From: Chloroflexota bacterium
Lineage (GTDB): Bacteria > Chloroflexota > UBA6077 > CF-72
NCBI GenBank assembly: GCA_019247135.1
Contig: JAFAPL010001121.1
Location: 1 to 18,525, forward strand
Length of the DNA stretch: 18,525 nucleotides
Direction of reading: 5' to 3'
The notes below the pieces were generated by a model. The model saw nothing but the letters and a program-made list of their open reading frames with translations, ran no database searches and was not told the DNA's origin. The translations under genes and the position numbers were made by a program. Position 1 is the first letter of the stretch. Every line of letters begins with the position of its first letter. Shown here one piece after another: positions 6,557 to 13,803 of this stretch.

Positions 6557-8008
6557 ATGCCGCTCGAAGCCTGGTTCCAGGCGTCTGATTACTGGCTGAG
6601 CCGCTGGCTGTTCGAGCGTGCACTCGCGGCGATCTACGTGATCGGGTTTGTCGTTGCGTTCCAACAGGGACCAGCCCTGATCGGCGAACGCGGCTTATTG
6701 CCGATCCCTCGTTTCGTGCGCTTCGTTTCCATGCGCACCGCACCCAGTCTGTTCCAGTTTCGCTATTCCGACCGTCTCCTGCGCCTCGTGTCCTTCGTCG
6801 GGGCTCTGGTTGGGCTGGCAACAATCGTCGGACTGCCGCAGTCCGGGCCCGTGTGGCTGCCGATGCTCACCTGGTTCGCCATGTGGCTGCTTTATCTCTC
6901 GATCGTCAACGTCGGCCAGATCTTCTACGCCTTCGGTTGGGAATCACTCCTGCTCGAGAGTGGTTTCCTGGCAGTCTTTCTTGGCCCGGCGGATCTCGCG
7001 CCACCCACACCCGTCATCTGGCTGTTGCGTTGGCTCCTGTTTCGACTGGAATTCGGAGCCGGGTTGATCAAGCTGCGCGGCGATCCGTGCTGGCGCGATG
7101 GCACGTGCCTCTTCTATCACCACGAGACCCAGCCGCTACCCAACCCGCTCAGCTGGTATTTTCATCGTCTCCCCAGGCCGATCCACAGGGTCGAGGTACT
7201 CGGCAACCACGTTGGACAGCTGATCGTGCCGTTCGGCTTGTTCGCGCCCCAGCCCGTTGCAGGCGTTGCAGCGTGTGTCCTGATCGCGCTGCAATGCTGG
7301 CTCATTGTGTCCGGGAACTTCTCCTGGCTGAATTTTTTGACGCTCGCGCTGGCATTCGCGGCCCTCGACGACGCCCAGCTTGGCGCGGTGTTGCCCATCG
7401 CGCACCCGACGCTCGCTGCGCTCGCGGCACCGCCGATTCCATTTCAGGTCGTGGTGCTTGCAGTCAGCGCGCTGATCGTCGTGCTGAGCTACTGGCCCGC
7501 ACGCAACCTCCTGTCACGACATCAGATGATGAACGCCAGCTTCGATCCATTCCACCTCGTCAACACCTATGGAGCGTTCGGAAGCGTGACACGCGAACGC
7601 TACGAGGTGGTGCTCGCAGGTACGACGGAGACGTTCCCGAATAGTGCGACCGACTGGCGGGAATACGAATTCAAGGCAAAACCCGTCGCTACGCGCCGAT
7701 GGCCGCCACAGATCGCGCCCTACCATCTCCGCCTGGACTGGTTGATGTGGTTTGCGGCGCTGTCCGGACCAGACCAGCACCCGTGGCTCCTGACGCTCGT
7801 ACGTAGACTGCTGCAAAACGACAGAGCGACGCTGCGCTTGCTCGGCCGGAACCCATTTCCCGATGAGCCGGCAGCGTGGGTGCGTGTCGATCTCTACCGT
7901 TATCGTTTCACGACCTGGCAGGAGCGTCGCGCGGGGCAGGGGTGTTGGGCGCGCACCTTCGTGAGCGGGTACTTGCCCCCGCTGTCGCTCCGCAGCTTTC
8001 GTGACTGA
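6557..8008 (+). CDS. Lipase maturation factor family membrane protein (LMF1-like)
   Basis: This 483-residue protein has an N-terminal multi-helix membrane region (about 20-310) and a C-terminal soluble domain (about 320-483). Motifs typical of the lipase-maturation-factor family are visible: FRLEFGAGLIKLRGDPCWRD in the membrane half, then LVNTYGAFGSVTRERYEVV, WREYEFKAKP and APYHLRLDWLMWFAAL in the C-terminal half. In animals, LMF1 helps fold secreted lipases in the ER; bacterial members are common but their role is not established, so a role in secreted-protein maturation is only an analogy. The ATG at 6557 lies ten bases after the exporter stop and lacks a good Shine-Dalgarno, so it may depend on coupled translation. 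Confidence 0.85.
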   Translation: MPLEAWFQASDYWLSRWLFERALAAIYVIGFVVAFQQGPALIGERGLLPIPRFVRFVSMRTAPSLFQFRYSDRLLRLVSFVGALVGLATIVGLPQSGPVWLPMLTWFAMWLLYLSIVNVGQIFYAFGWESLLLESGFLAVFLGPADLAPPTPVIWLLRWLLFRLEFGAGLIKLRGDPCWRDGTCLFYHHETQPLPNPLSWYFHRLPRPIHRVEVLGNHVGQLIVPFGLFAPQPVAGVAACVLIALQCWLIVSGNFSWLNFLTLALAFAALDDAQLGAVLPIAHPTLAALAAPPIPFQVVVLAVSALIVVLSYWPARNLLSRHQMMNASFDPFHLVNTYGAFGSVTRERYEVVLAGTTETFPNSATDWREYEFKAKPVATRRWPPQIAPYHLRLDWLMWFAALSGPDQHPWLLTLVRRLLQNDRATLRLLGRNPFPDEPAAWVRVDLYRYRFTTWQERRAGQGCWARTFVSGYLPPLSLRSFRD

Positions 8009-8034
8009 TCACTCACTCACAAGTTAGTGAGTGA
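8009..8034. terminator. Hairpin between convergent genes, possible bidirectional terminator
   Basis: TCACTCACT (8009-8017) and AGTGAGTGA (8026-8034) are exact reverse complements around CACAAGTT. The stem begins directly after the TGA of the LMF-like gene (8006-8008) and faces the end of the minus-strand HTH gene at 8125. There is no T-run on either side, so it is not a classical intrinsic terminator, but position between convergent genes fits transcript-end formation. The rest of the gap to 8124 shows nothing notable. Confidence 0.45.
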
Positions 8035-8124
8035 CCCCTCGGAGACTTGAAACAGAGTCGGCGCGGGCCCGCAAGCTGTACCCGCGGGCCGCCGAACCCC
8101 ATCGCGTCAGGGAAAGCGAATGTA

Positions 8125-8847
8125 CTACCTCTCGCGAACTACGCCCGTGATCTCCGTCGCCCCGCGCGCCTGGGCCGCGCGAATCGCCTCCTGTACGTTC
8201 GAGGCTTCTACCACCTGGGTGCTGACAAAGCTGACGCGGTACCGTCCTCGCCCGCTGGTCGAGGCCGCCGCGCGCCCACCCTGTGCCGCGCGCCCACGAG
8301 TGCGTCGCCCGTTGCCGCTGGGCGTCGATGAAGTGCTAGCCTGTCGTCCGGAGCCAGGCGGTCGACCACGTCGTCCACGCGTCCCGGTTGTCCCGGAAGT
8401 CGACGTGGAACCCGAGGAGGAAGCCCGTGCTGGACGTCCGCGACGGCCACGGGTTGTCGTCGCCCCCGTGGAGCCGGTACCAGCACCACTGCTGCTGGCA
8501 GCTGTACGCCCACGGCGACCGCGACCGGTGCCTGTGGCACTACCAGTGGAACGTCGCCCGCGTCCGCTTCCCGAACCGGCGGTCCGGGTGCCACCGCCCG
8601 ACTCCCCCGACGTTGTCCGACCCCGCAGGCTCGCACCGTGGCGTTGCGCCACACGATACACCGACGACTCGCCGATCCCGAACTGACGGCTGATCTCCGG
8701 CACCGGCGTATTGGTCTGGGAGTAGAGTCGCGTGACTTCGCGCTCCTGTTCTTCGGTCAGCTTCCGCCGACTGGACCCTCCACGCCGTCCGCCGGCGCTG
8801 GAACGGGCCTCGCTGCCCTGCGTACTCGTCGTGTCCGATGTCGTCAT
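8125..8847 (-). CDS. HTH protein with AT-hook-like 24-residue repeats
   Basis: This 240-residue, strongly basic, low-complexity protein has three parts. Residues 28-70 form a resolvase/Hin-like helix-turn-helix (KLTEEQEREVTRLYSQ, then VPEISRQFGIGESSVYRVAQ). Residues 71-199 are a Gly/Ser/Thr/Arg linker with basic clusters RGRRGR at 109, RGRRGRP at 133, RGRRGRP at 157 and RRTRGR at 181, an exact 24-residue spacing. These resemble AT-hooks, which bind the minor groove. Residues 200-240 look like a small beta-alpha-beta domain (RYRVSFVS...AIRAAQARGATEITGVV) that I do not recognise. The ATG at 8847 follows an AGGAG Shine-Dalgarno and excludes an unconvincing upstream extension. The most likely role is a DNA-binding or nucleoid-associated protein. 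No recombinase catalytic domain is present. Confidence 0.8.
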   Translation of the reverse strand: MTTSDTTSTQGSEARSSAGGRRGGSSRRKLTEEQEREVTRLYSQTNTPVPEISRQFGIGESSVYRVAQRHGASLRGRTTSGESGGGTRTAGSGSGRGRRSTGSATGTGRGRRGRTAASSSGAGTGSTGATTTRGRRGRPARASSSGSTSTSGTTGTRGRRGRPPGSGRQASTSSTPSGNGRRTRGRAAQGGRAAASTSGRGRYRVSFVSTQVVEASNVQEAIRAAQARGATEITGVVRER

Positions 8848-8927
8848 TCCTACTCCTTCGCCTCCGCGGTGTAAGGATTCGCTCACCCGGAGCATTCGCC
8901 CGGTCTGGAAGTCGGAGGCCCCTCCAG

Positions 8928-8956
8928 TTGATAGTACACCATCCGGTTGCAATATT
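8928..8956 (+). promoter_or_regulatory. Predicted promoter for the RidA-LLM operon
   Basis: TTGATA (8928-8933) and AATATT (8951-8956) are separated by 17 bases in the only AT-richer stretch of the 8848-9042 gap. They match the -35 box at 5/6 and the -10 box at 4/6. The transcript would carry about 80 untranslated bases before GTG 9043. On the minus strand, TACTAT (8936-8931) could be a -10 for the HTH gene, but it has no good -35. Confidence 0.4.
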
Positions 8957-9042
8957 CTGCTCCGCGATAACATGACCGGCGCGCATTTGCAAGTGTATGC
9001 ACGGATGATGCCATCCGCCAGTCCCTGCACGGTAGCGAGAGG

Positions 9043-9429
9043 GTGAGACAGAACATTTCCACGTCCACCCCGTGGGAGGGACTCGCCGGCTATTCCCGTG
9101 CAGTCCGCGTCGGCACGACGGTGTGGATCGCTGGCACCACCGCCACCGACGAACATGGTCGCGTGCACGGGGACGATGCGGCCGCTCAGACCGCCTACAT
9201 CTTGCAAAAGATCGGCGCTGCGCTCGAGATGGCGGGTGCTTCACTCAGCGATGTCGTGCGCACGCGCGTCTACGTCGTCCATCTGGAAGACTGGGAAGCC
9301 GTCGCGCGGGTCCACGGCCACGTCTTCGGTGGCATCCGTCCGGCAAACACGTTGGTCCAGGTGGCCGGGCTTGTCGGCGGAGGGATTGTGGAAATCGAAG
9401 CTGACGCCGTCATCCAGCCGATCGAGTAG
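9043..9429 (+). CDS. RidA/YjgF family protein, Arg-less subgroup
   Basis: This 128-residue protein is full length for the family. Typical segments are GYSRAVRVGTTVWIAGTTAT near the N-terminus, the helix ALEMAGASLSDVVRTRVYV, and the C-terminal GGIVEIEADAV. RidA enzymes deaminate reactive enamine/imine intermediates using an Arg that binds the carboxylate (Arg105 in the classic proteins). The corresponding segment here reads RPANTLVQVA, with Asn where that Arg would be, so classical imine deaminase activity is doubtful, as in other subgroups of this family. It starts at GTG 9043 with only a weak purine-rich stretch upstream, and its stop is three bases before the next gene. It may act on an unstable intermediate or substrate made by the neighbouring oxidoreductases. 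Confidence 0.9.
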   Translation: MRQNISTSTPWEGLAGYSRAVRVGTTVWIAGTTATDEHGRVHGDDAAAQTAYILQKIGAALEMAGASLSDVVRTRVYVVHLEDWEAVARVHGHVFGGIRPANTLVQVAGLVGGGIVEIEADAVIQPIE

Positions 9430-9432
9430 CGC

Positions 9433-10428
9433 ATGCGCTTCAGCCTGCGAGTCAACAACGACCTGCCGGCAGATATGTACGCCAGGCTGGCAGACGCCGC
9501 GGAGTGCGCTGGGTTCGATCAGTTCTGGGTTAGCAACGACCTGTTCCTGCGTAGCGTATGGGTCTTGCTCACCAGCGCCGCGCAGGCGACTCGGCGCATA
9601 CGCATCGGCACATGCATCGTCAATCCATACACCATGCATCCGGCGGAGATCGCCATGGCTGCCGCTGCGCTCAACGAGCTCTCAAATGGGCGCTTTCTGC
9701 TCGGGCTTTCCAGCGGCGCTGACGATTTTCTGGCCTGGATTGGCATCCGGGCAGAGCGTCCGGTCAGCGCTGTCGCCGAAACCATGGCCGCGTTGCGTCG
9801 TGTATGGCGCGGCGAACGCGAGCATCCAACCGGTCAGTTTGCTCCTCTACAACACTGGTCGGGGGACGCCTACCTCCGCTTTCAAGCGCAGAGCATTCCC
9901 ATCTACGTAGGTGCGATGTCGCCGCGGATGCTGCGGCTGATCGGCTCTGACGCTGACGGCGGATTGCCACTGTTGTTTCCACCCGAGCACTTCGTCGAAG
10001 CCATGCAGCACATCGGCGATGGTGCAGCGCGAGCTGGCAGAGCGCTTTCAAACGTCGACGTCGCCGCGTGTATCTGGTGCTCCATCTCGGCTGACAGGCG
10101 GGCTGCCGAGAACGTGATGCGCGAGAAGATCGCCTATTACGGGCATGCGTTCAGCCCGCTCATACTTTCGCGATTGGGACTGACACGCGCAGACTTCGAT
10201 CCGATCCAGGGCGCGCTGCGCACGCGTTCGCTCGCGGCCGCGGCAGAGCTGGTAACTCCCAGAATGCTGCAAATCGGCGTTGTTGGCACGTCGCGCGACC
10301 TGCTGCCGCGTCTGGAGCAGCTGGTCGCACGGGGAGCAACTCACCTGAGCTTCGGCCCGCCACTCGGACCAGACCTTTTCGAGGCGATCAACATCCTGGG
10401 CCGCGAGGTCCTCCCCCACTTCAAATAG
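9433..10428 (+). CDS. LLM-class flavin/F420-dependent oxidoreductase
   Basis: This 331-residue protein of the luciferase-like monooxygenase fold resembles the methylene-tetrahydromethanopterin-reductase branch, whose members use F420 or flavin. The pattern is a TIM barrel: an N-terminal strand (MRFSLRVNN), FDQFWVSNDLF, the segment IRIGTCIVNPYTMHPAEIAMAAAALNEL, then NGRFLLGLSSG, IPIYVGAMSPRMLRL, and a C-terminal VVGTSRDLLPRLEQLVARGATHLSFGPPLG. The cofactor cannot be fixed from sequence alone. The ATG at 9433 lies three bases after the RidA-like stop. It is clearly related to the second LLM gene two positions downstream, especially in the last 50 residues, so the two may catalyse successive or parallel steps in one pathway. 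Confidence 0.9.
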   Translation: MRFSLRVNNDLPADMYARLADAAECAGFDQFWVSNDLFLRSVWVLLTSAAQATRRIRIGTCIVNPYTMHPAEIAMAAAALNELSNGRFLLGLSSGADDFLAWIGIRAERPVSAVAETMAALRRVWRGEREHPTGQFAPLQHWSGDAYLRFQAQSIPIYVGAMSPRMLRLIGSDADGGLPLLFPPEHFVEAMQHIGDGAARAGRALSNVDVAACIWCSISADRRAAENVMREKIAYYGHAFSPLILSRLGLTRADFDPIQGALRTRSLAAAAELVTPRMLQIGVVGTSRDLLPRLEQLVARGATHLSFGPPLGPDLFEAINILGREVLPHFK

Positions 10429-10478
10429 CCAGCGGAGCATGGATGCACCCGACCCGGACGTTATCCTGACTGTCAAAT

Positions 10479-11630
10479 ATGCAGGACTACCCGTCCAGAA
10501 TCGAGCGGGCGCGCGAGCAGATGGAGCGCCTGGGCATCGACCTCCTGTATCTCGCCCCGGGCGCCAACGCACAGTACCTGAGCGGCTGGCGCCGCAGCCG
10601 CCCCCACTTCGGCAACGTCAATTATCCGGGCGGCTGGATCCAGGGCCTGTTCCTGGGACTCACAACAGGTCCGATCCTGGCCGTCCCAAGGATGGTCGCC
10701 GACTTCGACCTGGACCCAAACACGAACCTCGACCTCCGCGTCCTCCCGGATCGCGGCGATCCCCACGCCTTCCTCGAAGAGATGCTCAGACCATTCGAGC
10801 CGCGCCTCGGCGCGATCGCCGTCGAAAACCGCGCCTGGAGCGAACAGACCCTCGCCCTGCGCCAGGTCCGCCCAGACGCCGAAATTCGCCTCGCCTCCGA
10901 GGTCGTGGCTCCGCTGCGTATGCTGAAGTCAACCCAGGAGCTGGAAGCGATGCAGCGCGCCGCGGACATCGTCGACCACACCATGTCCGACATCGTCCAG
11001 TTTCTTGCACCCGACACCGGCCAGACGGAGCTGGACGTCGCGTATGAGATCGACCGACTGATGGTCAACACCTATGGCGCGGATGGCGCGTCGTTCGTGA
11101 CCAACGTGTGGCAAATGGGCCCCGGCGAAGATCGGCCACTGGCAATGAAGGCGAGCCGGCGTCAGCTGCAGCGCGGAAACTCCCTCTCATTCGACTTCGG
11201 CTCGACGCTCGATGGCTACTGCTACGACTTCGGGCGGTCCGTCTTCCTGGGCGAACCGCCGGAGGAGTATCGGCGCGTCCACGCACTGGTCATGCAAGCG
11301 GCCGCCACCGGCATCGCCGCGTTACAGGAGGATGCGCGCACGGCCGAGCAGGTCGATGCTCTGGCGCGAGCTGTCATCGTCGACGGTGGCTACGGACAGT
11401 GGTTTCGGCATCGTCTCGGCCACGGCATCGGACTGGACGTGCACGAGCCGCCGTACCTGGATAGCGGCGACACGCGCGTGCTGAAACGCGGGATGTGCTT
11501 CACGGTCGAGCCGAGCATCTTCATTCCTGGCCGTTTCGGCGCACGCACGGAGGACGTCGTGGTGGTTGGTGGGTCTGAAGGAGGTCATCTACTGACGCAT
11601 TTCTCACGCGACCTTCAAGTCATTGCGTAG
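10479..11630 (+). CDS. M24 family metallopeptidase (Xaa-Pro peptidase/creatinase type)
   Basis: This 383-residue, two-domain 'pita-bread' protein has a creatinase-like N-terminal domain (about 5-150) and an M24 catalytic domain (about 160-380). All five dinuclear-metal ligands are in place: Asp239 (FDFG), Asp250 (CYDFGRS), His315 (LGHGIG), Glu344 (TVEPS) and Glu358 (TEDVV), together with the VHEPP stretch. Members cleave X-Pro bonds or hydrolyse small C-N substrates such as creatine; the intact metal site favours a metal-dependent hydrolase. The start is ATG 10479, 50 bases after the previous gene with no clear Shine-Dalgarno. Its stop overlaps the next start by one base (TAGTG). The operon context with two LLM oxidoreductases suggests catabolism of a specific amide or imino compound rather than general peptide turnover. 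Confidence 0.92.
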   Translation: MQDYPSRIERAREQMERLGIDLLYLAPGANAQYLSGWRRSRPHFGNVNYPGGWIQGLFLGLTTGPILAVPRMVADFDLDPNTNLDLRVLPDRGDPHAFLEEMLRPFEPRLGAIAVENRAWSEQTLALRQVRPDAEIRLASEVVAPLRMLKSTQELEAMQRAADIVDHTMSDIVQFLAPDTGQTELDVAYEIDRLMVNTYGADGASFVTNVWQMGPGEDRPLAMKASRRQLQRGNSLSFDFGSTLDGYCYDFGRSVFLGEPPEEYRRVHALVMQAAATGIAALQEDARTAEQVDALARAVIVDGGYGQWFRHRLGHGIGLDVHEPPYLDSGDTRVLKRGMCFTVEPSIFIPGRFGARTEDVVVVGGSEGGHLLTHFSRDLQVIA

Positions 11631-12565
11631 TGACTCGGGTCTCCTTCGGCGTTGCGTTTCAATCCAACAAGACGCCGGCAGAGTATGTCGCGCTCGCGCG
11701 AGCCGTCGATCGCTACCCCTTCGAGGTCGTCAGCGTCTACAACGACCTGCTCTACCAACCCGCGCTCGGCCCGCTCCTCTGGATGGCGCCGCACCTCCAC
11801 CGCACGCAGCGCATCGGACCGGCCGCGCTCAACCCGTACCTCACCCATCCCATCGAACTGGCCGGCCAGGCCGCCCTGCTGGACCTTGCGACCGGCGGCC
11901 ACGCGTACCTGGGGCTGGCGCGTGGCGCCTGGCTCGACCACATCGGTGTCCAGCAGTCGCACCCGGTGCAGACCTTGCGCGAGGCTGTCCTCCTCGTCAA
12001 GCACCTCCTCAGCGGTAACCAAGATGCCTTCGACGGTCGCATTTTTCGTCATCCCGAAAACGCGCCGCTGCGTTACCCGCGCCCCCGGAAAACCATTCCG
12101 ATCATGGTCGGCACGTGGGGCGAACAAACCGCGCGCATGGCCGGCGAGCTCGCGGACGAGATAAAAGTTGGCGGCTCAGCCAACCCGCGCATGATCCCAC
12201 CGCTGAAAGCTGCTATCACCGACGGCATGCGGCGCGCGGACCGACCAGCAGACGCGGTCGGGATCTGCCTCGGGGCGGTCACCGTCATCGACACAGACCG
12301 TCAGCTCGCCCGCCAGATAGCCCAACGTGAAGTGCAACGCTACCTCGAGGTGGTGACCACGCTCGACCCAACGACCGATGAGGGTGAAGACCCGCTCGAA
12401 CGCTTCGCTCTGGCCGGCACTCCAGACGACATCGTCCACCAGCTCGAGGACATTTTCCGCGCTGGCGCGTCTCGGGTGGAATTCGGAACACCACTCGGCA
12501 GCGATCCGTTCGCGGCGCTACAGCTGTTGGGCGAACGCGTGCTGCCCGCATTTCAGGTCACATGA
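11630..12565 (+). CDS. Second LLM-class flavin/F420-dependent oxidoreductase
   Basis: This 311-residue LLM-fold protein is a distant paralogue of the one encoded at 9433. Shared elements include IGPAALNPYLTHPIELAGQ, the GHAYLGLARGAW segment, IPIMVGTWGEQTARMAG and the C-terminal pattern AGTPDDIVHQLEDIFRAGAS followed by FGTPLG. Both proteins end in a similar GExVLPxF-type helix. The start is GTG 11630, sharing its G with the M24 stop codon. Its own TGA overlaps the next ATG by four bases (ATGA). Such coupling shows a single transcription and translation unit. F420 is likely if the organism makes it, but FMN cannot be excluded. Confidence 0.9.
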   Translation: MTRVSFGVAFQSNKTPAEYVALARAVDRYPFEVVSVYNDLLYQPALGPLLWMAPHLHRTQRIGPAALNPYLTHPIELAGQAALLDLATGGHAYLGLARGAWLDHIGVQQSHPVQTLREAVLLVKHLLSGNQDAFDGRIFRHPENAPLRYPRPRKTIPIMVGTWGEQTARMAGELADEIKVGGSANPRMIPPLKAAITDGMRRADRPADAVGICLGAVTVIDTDRQLARQIAQREVQRYLEVVTTLDPTTDEGEDPLERFALAGTPDDIVHQLEDIFRAGASRVEFGTPLGSDPFAALQLLGERVLPAFQVT

Positions 12566-12957
12566 ACGTGGACGATTCGTTCGAGCTGTACGATCTGCAC
12601 GTTCGCATCGAGTCGATCAGTGGCCGGTGTACGTGCAACCATTCGGTAGGCGACTCGTTCGAGCTGCGCGGCGGCAAGCTCCACATTCCTGGTGACCGAG
12701 GCTTTTGCCTCTACGCGGTTCAGGCGACCATCCCCCTGTTGCCGGCCAAACAACGTCTTACGCATCCCAATGACTGGATGACCACAGACGCGCGTGTCGC
12801 ATGTCCGGATCCTGCGTGCGGCGTGGTGATGTTGATCGAGCGTGGCGACAAGCGTGTGCTGCGCCACGCGGACGTCAGTTCACAGGCTCCGCCGCAAGCG
12901 GGGGTCGAGCGCATCCCGGACGCCGTCTCCGATGAAGTTGAACGCCATCACGAGTGA
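12562..12957 (+). CDS. TIGR04076-like small protein with antisense-encoded tail
   Basis: This 131-residue protein of a small, functionally unknown family has the expected layout: an N-terminal strand (LHVRIESISGRC), a VGDSFEL turn, GDRGFCLYAVQATIPLLPAKQ, then CPDPACGVVMLIER. Cysteines occur as CTC near residue 23 and as CPDPAC, which might bind metal. The ATG overlaps the LLM stop as ATGA. The family-like part ends near residue 100; the remaining residues (from VSSQAPPQ) are read antisense through the last 78 bp of the dppC-type gene, and the tail is charged and unstructured-looking. It is the last gene of its operon. The role is unknown. Confidence 0.78.
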   Translation: MNVDDSFELYDLHVRIESISGRCTCNHSVGDSFELRGGKLHIPGDRGFCLYAVQATIPLLPAKQRLTHPNDWMTTDARVACPDPACGVVMLIERGDKRVLRHADVSSQAPPQAGVERIPDAVSDEVERHHE

Positions 12958-13803
12958 CAGAATCGCTGCGCCGGGGAACGTCGACACCCACCATTGATCG
13001 AAGGTCTGGGTGCCAGCCGCAACCATCGCACCCCATTCGGGTGCGGGTGGCGGTGAGCCGAGTCCGAGAAAGCTCAACCCTGAAAACGTCAGAATCGCAT
13101 TGCCCAGGTCGAGTGTCGCCATGACAACCGCCGGTGCCAGGCAGTTGGGCAGCACGACCCGATTCAGAATGTGCACCTCGGACGCGCCCAGCGCACGCGA
13201 GGCATGCACGTATTCGTTTTCCTTGACCGACAGCACCAGACCGCGAATGACGCGCGCGTAACGCGGCCACGAGACCGCTACCAGCGCCACCATCGCATGG
13301 TCCAGCCCCGGCCCGAGCGCGGCGGCGATGGTCATCGCCAGAATAATGATCGGAAACGCCATGACCATCTCGGTTAGCCGCATCAGCACGCCGTCCAGCC
13401 AACCAGGCCCGAAGCCGGCGACTGAGCCGATGATTCCGCCGACGATCAACGACACGATCACCACTCCGAAGCCGACCGGCAGCGAGATCCGTCCACCGAA
13501 CGCGACGCGGCTGAAAATGTCCCGGCCTAAAGAATCTGTGCCAAACAGATGCGTGCTGCTGGGCGGCTGCAGTCGATCCGAAACACGCTGCGTCAACGGT
13601 CCGTACGGCGTCAGGACCGGGGCCGTGATGCTGATCAGAACCCACGCCAGGACGACCACCACACCGACGATCACGAGTGGATTGCGGCGAGAGAACGCCA
13701 ACACCGCCCACCCGCGAACTTGCAACTCCCCTCCCCCTGAGACACGGGGAGGCGCCGGGGGTGGGGGTCGATCCAAGCGAAGCGCGCTTTGTGAGGCGCT
13801 CAC
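12880..13803 (-). CDS. dppC: Peptide/nickel ABC transporter permease, DppC type
   Basis: This 307-residue membrane subunit belongs to a family-5 (dipeptide/oligopeptide/nickel) importer. The DppC signature is clear: the first helix LVIVGVVVVLAWVLISITAP, HLFGTDSLGRDIFSRV, the EAA loop ASRALGASEVHILNRVVLPN, and the end FNFIGDGVRDALDPRLRR. The frame is open much further upstream, but GTG 13803 overlaps the DppB stop as GTGA and is preferred. The first 45 or so residues include a Pro/Gly-rich stretch (PPPPAPPRVSGGGE) encoded by a GC-rich palindromic repeat; a start at a downstream TTG is therefore possible. It is the last gene of its operon, with its end overlapping the convergent TIGR04076-like gene. 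Confidence 0.92.
   Translation of the reverse strand: MSASQSALRLDRPPPPAPPRVSGGGELQVRGWAVLAFSRRNPLVIVGVVVVLAWVLISITAPVLTPYGPLTQRVSDRLQPPSSTHLFGTDSLGRDIFSRVAFGGRISLPVGFGVVIVSLIVGGIIGSVAGFGPGWLDGVLMRLTEMVMAFPIIILAMTIAAALGPGLDHAMVALVAVSWPRYARVIRGLVLSVKENEYVHASRALGASEVHILNRVVLPNCLAPAVVMATLDLGNAILTFSGLSFLGLGSPPPAPEWGAMVAAGTQTFDQWWVSTFPGAAILSLVMAFNFIGDGVRDALDPRLRRSL
13727..13770. repeat. GC-rich palindromic repeat inside the dppC-type reading frame
   Basis: CTCCCC (13727-13732) and GGGGAG (13746-13751) pair across a CCCCTGAGACA-type loop, followed by GCGCCGGGGGTGGGGGTC. Read on the opposite strand, the order (CACCCCC, then CGCC, then CCCC, then a G-run arm) matches the element at 18241-18285. It is translated near the N-terminus of the DppC-like protein. 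Confidence 0.5.

Noticed and set aside
8120..8686. Proline/arginine-rich 188-codon plus-strand frame
   Set aside because: It is the complement of the Gly/Ser/Arg repeats of the HTH protein, and the minus-strand frame has a Shine-Dalgarno and a recognisable HTH.
8848..9207. N-terminal extension of the HTH protein up to 9207
   Set aside because: The added residues are non-conserved in character, overlap the RidA-like gene, and ATG 8847 has a good ribosome site.
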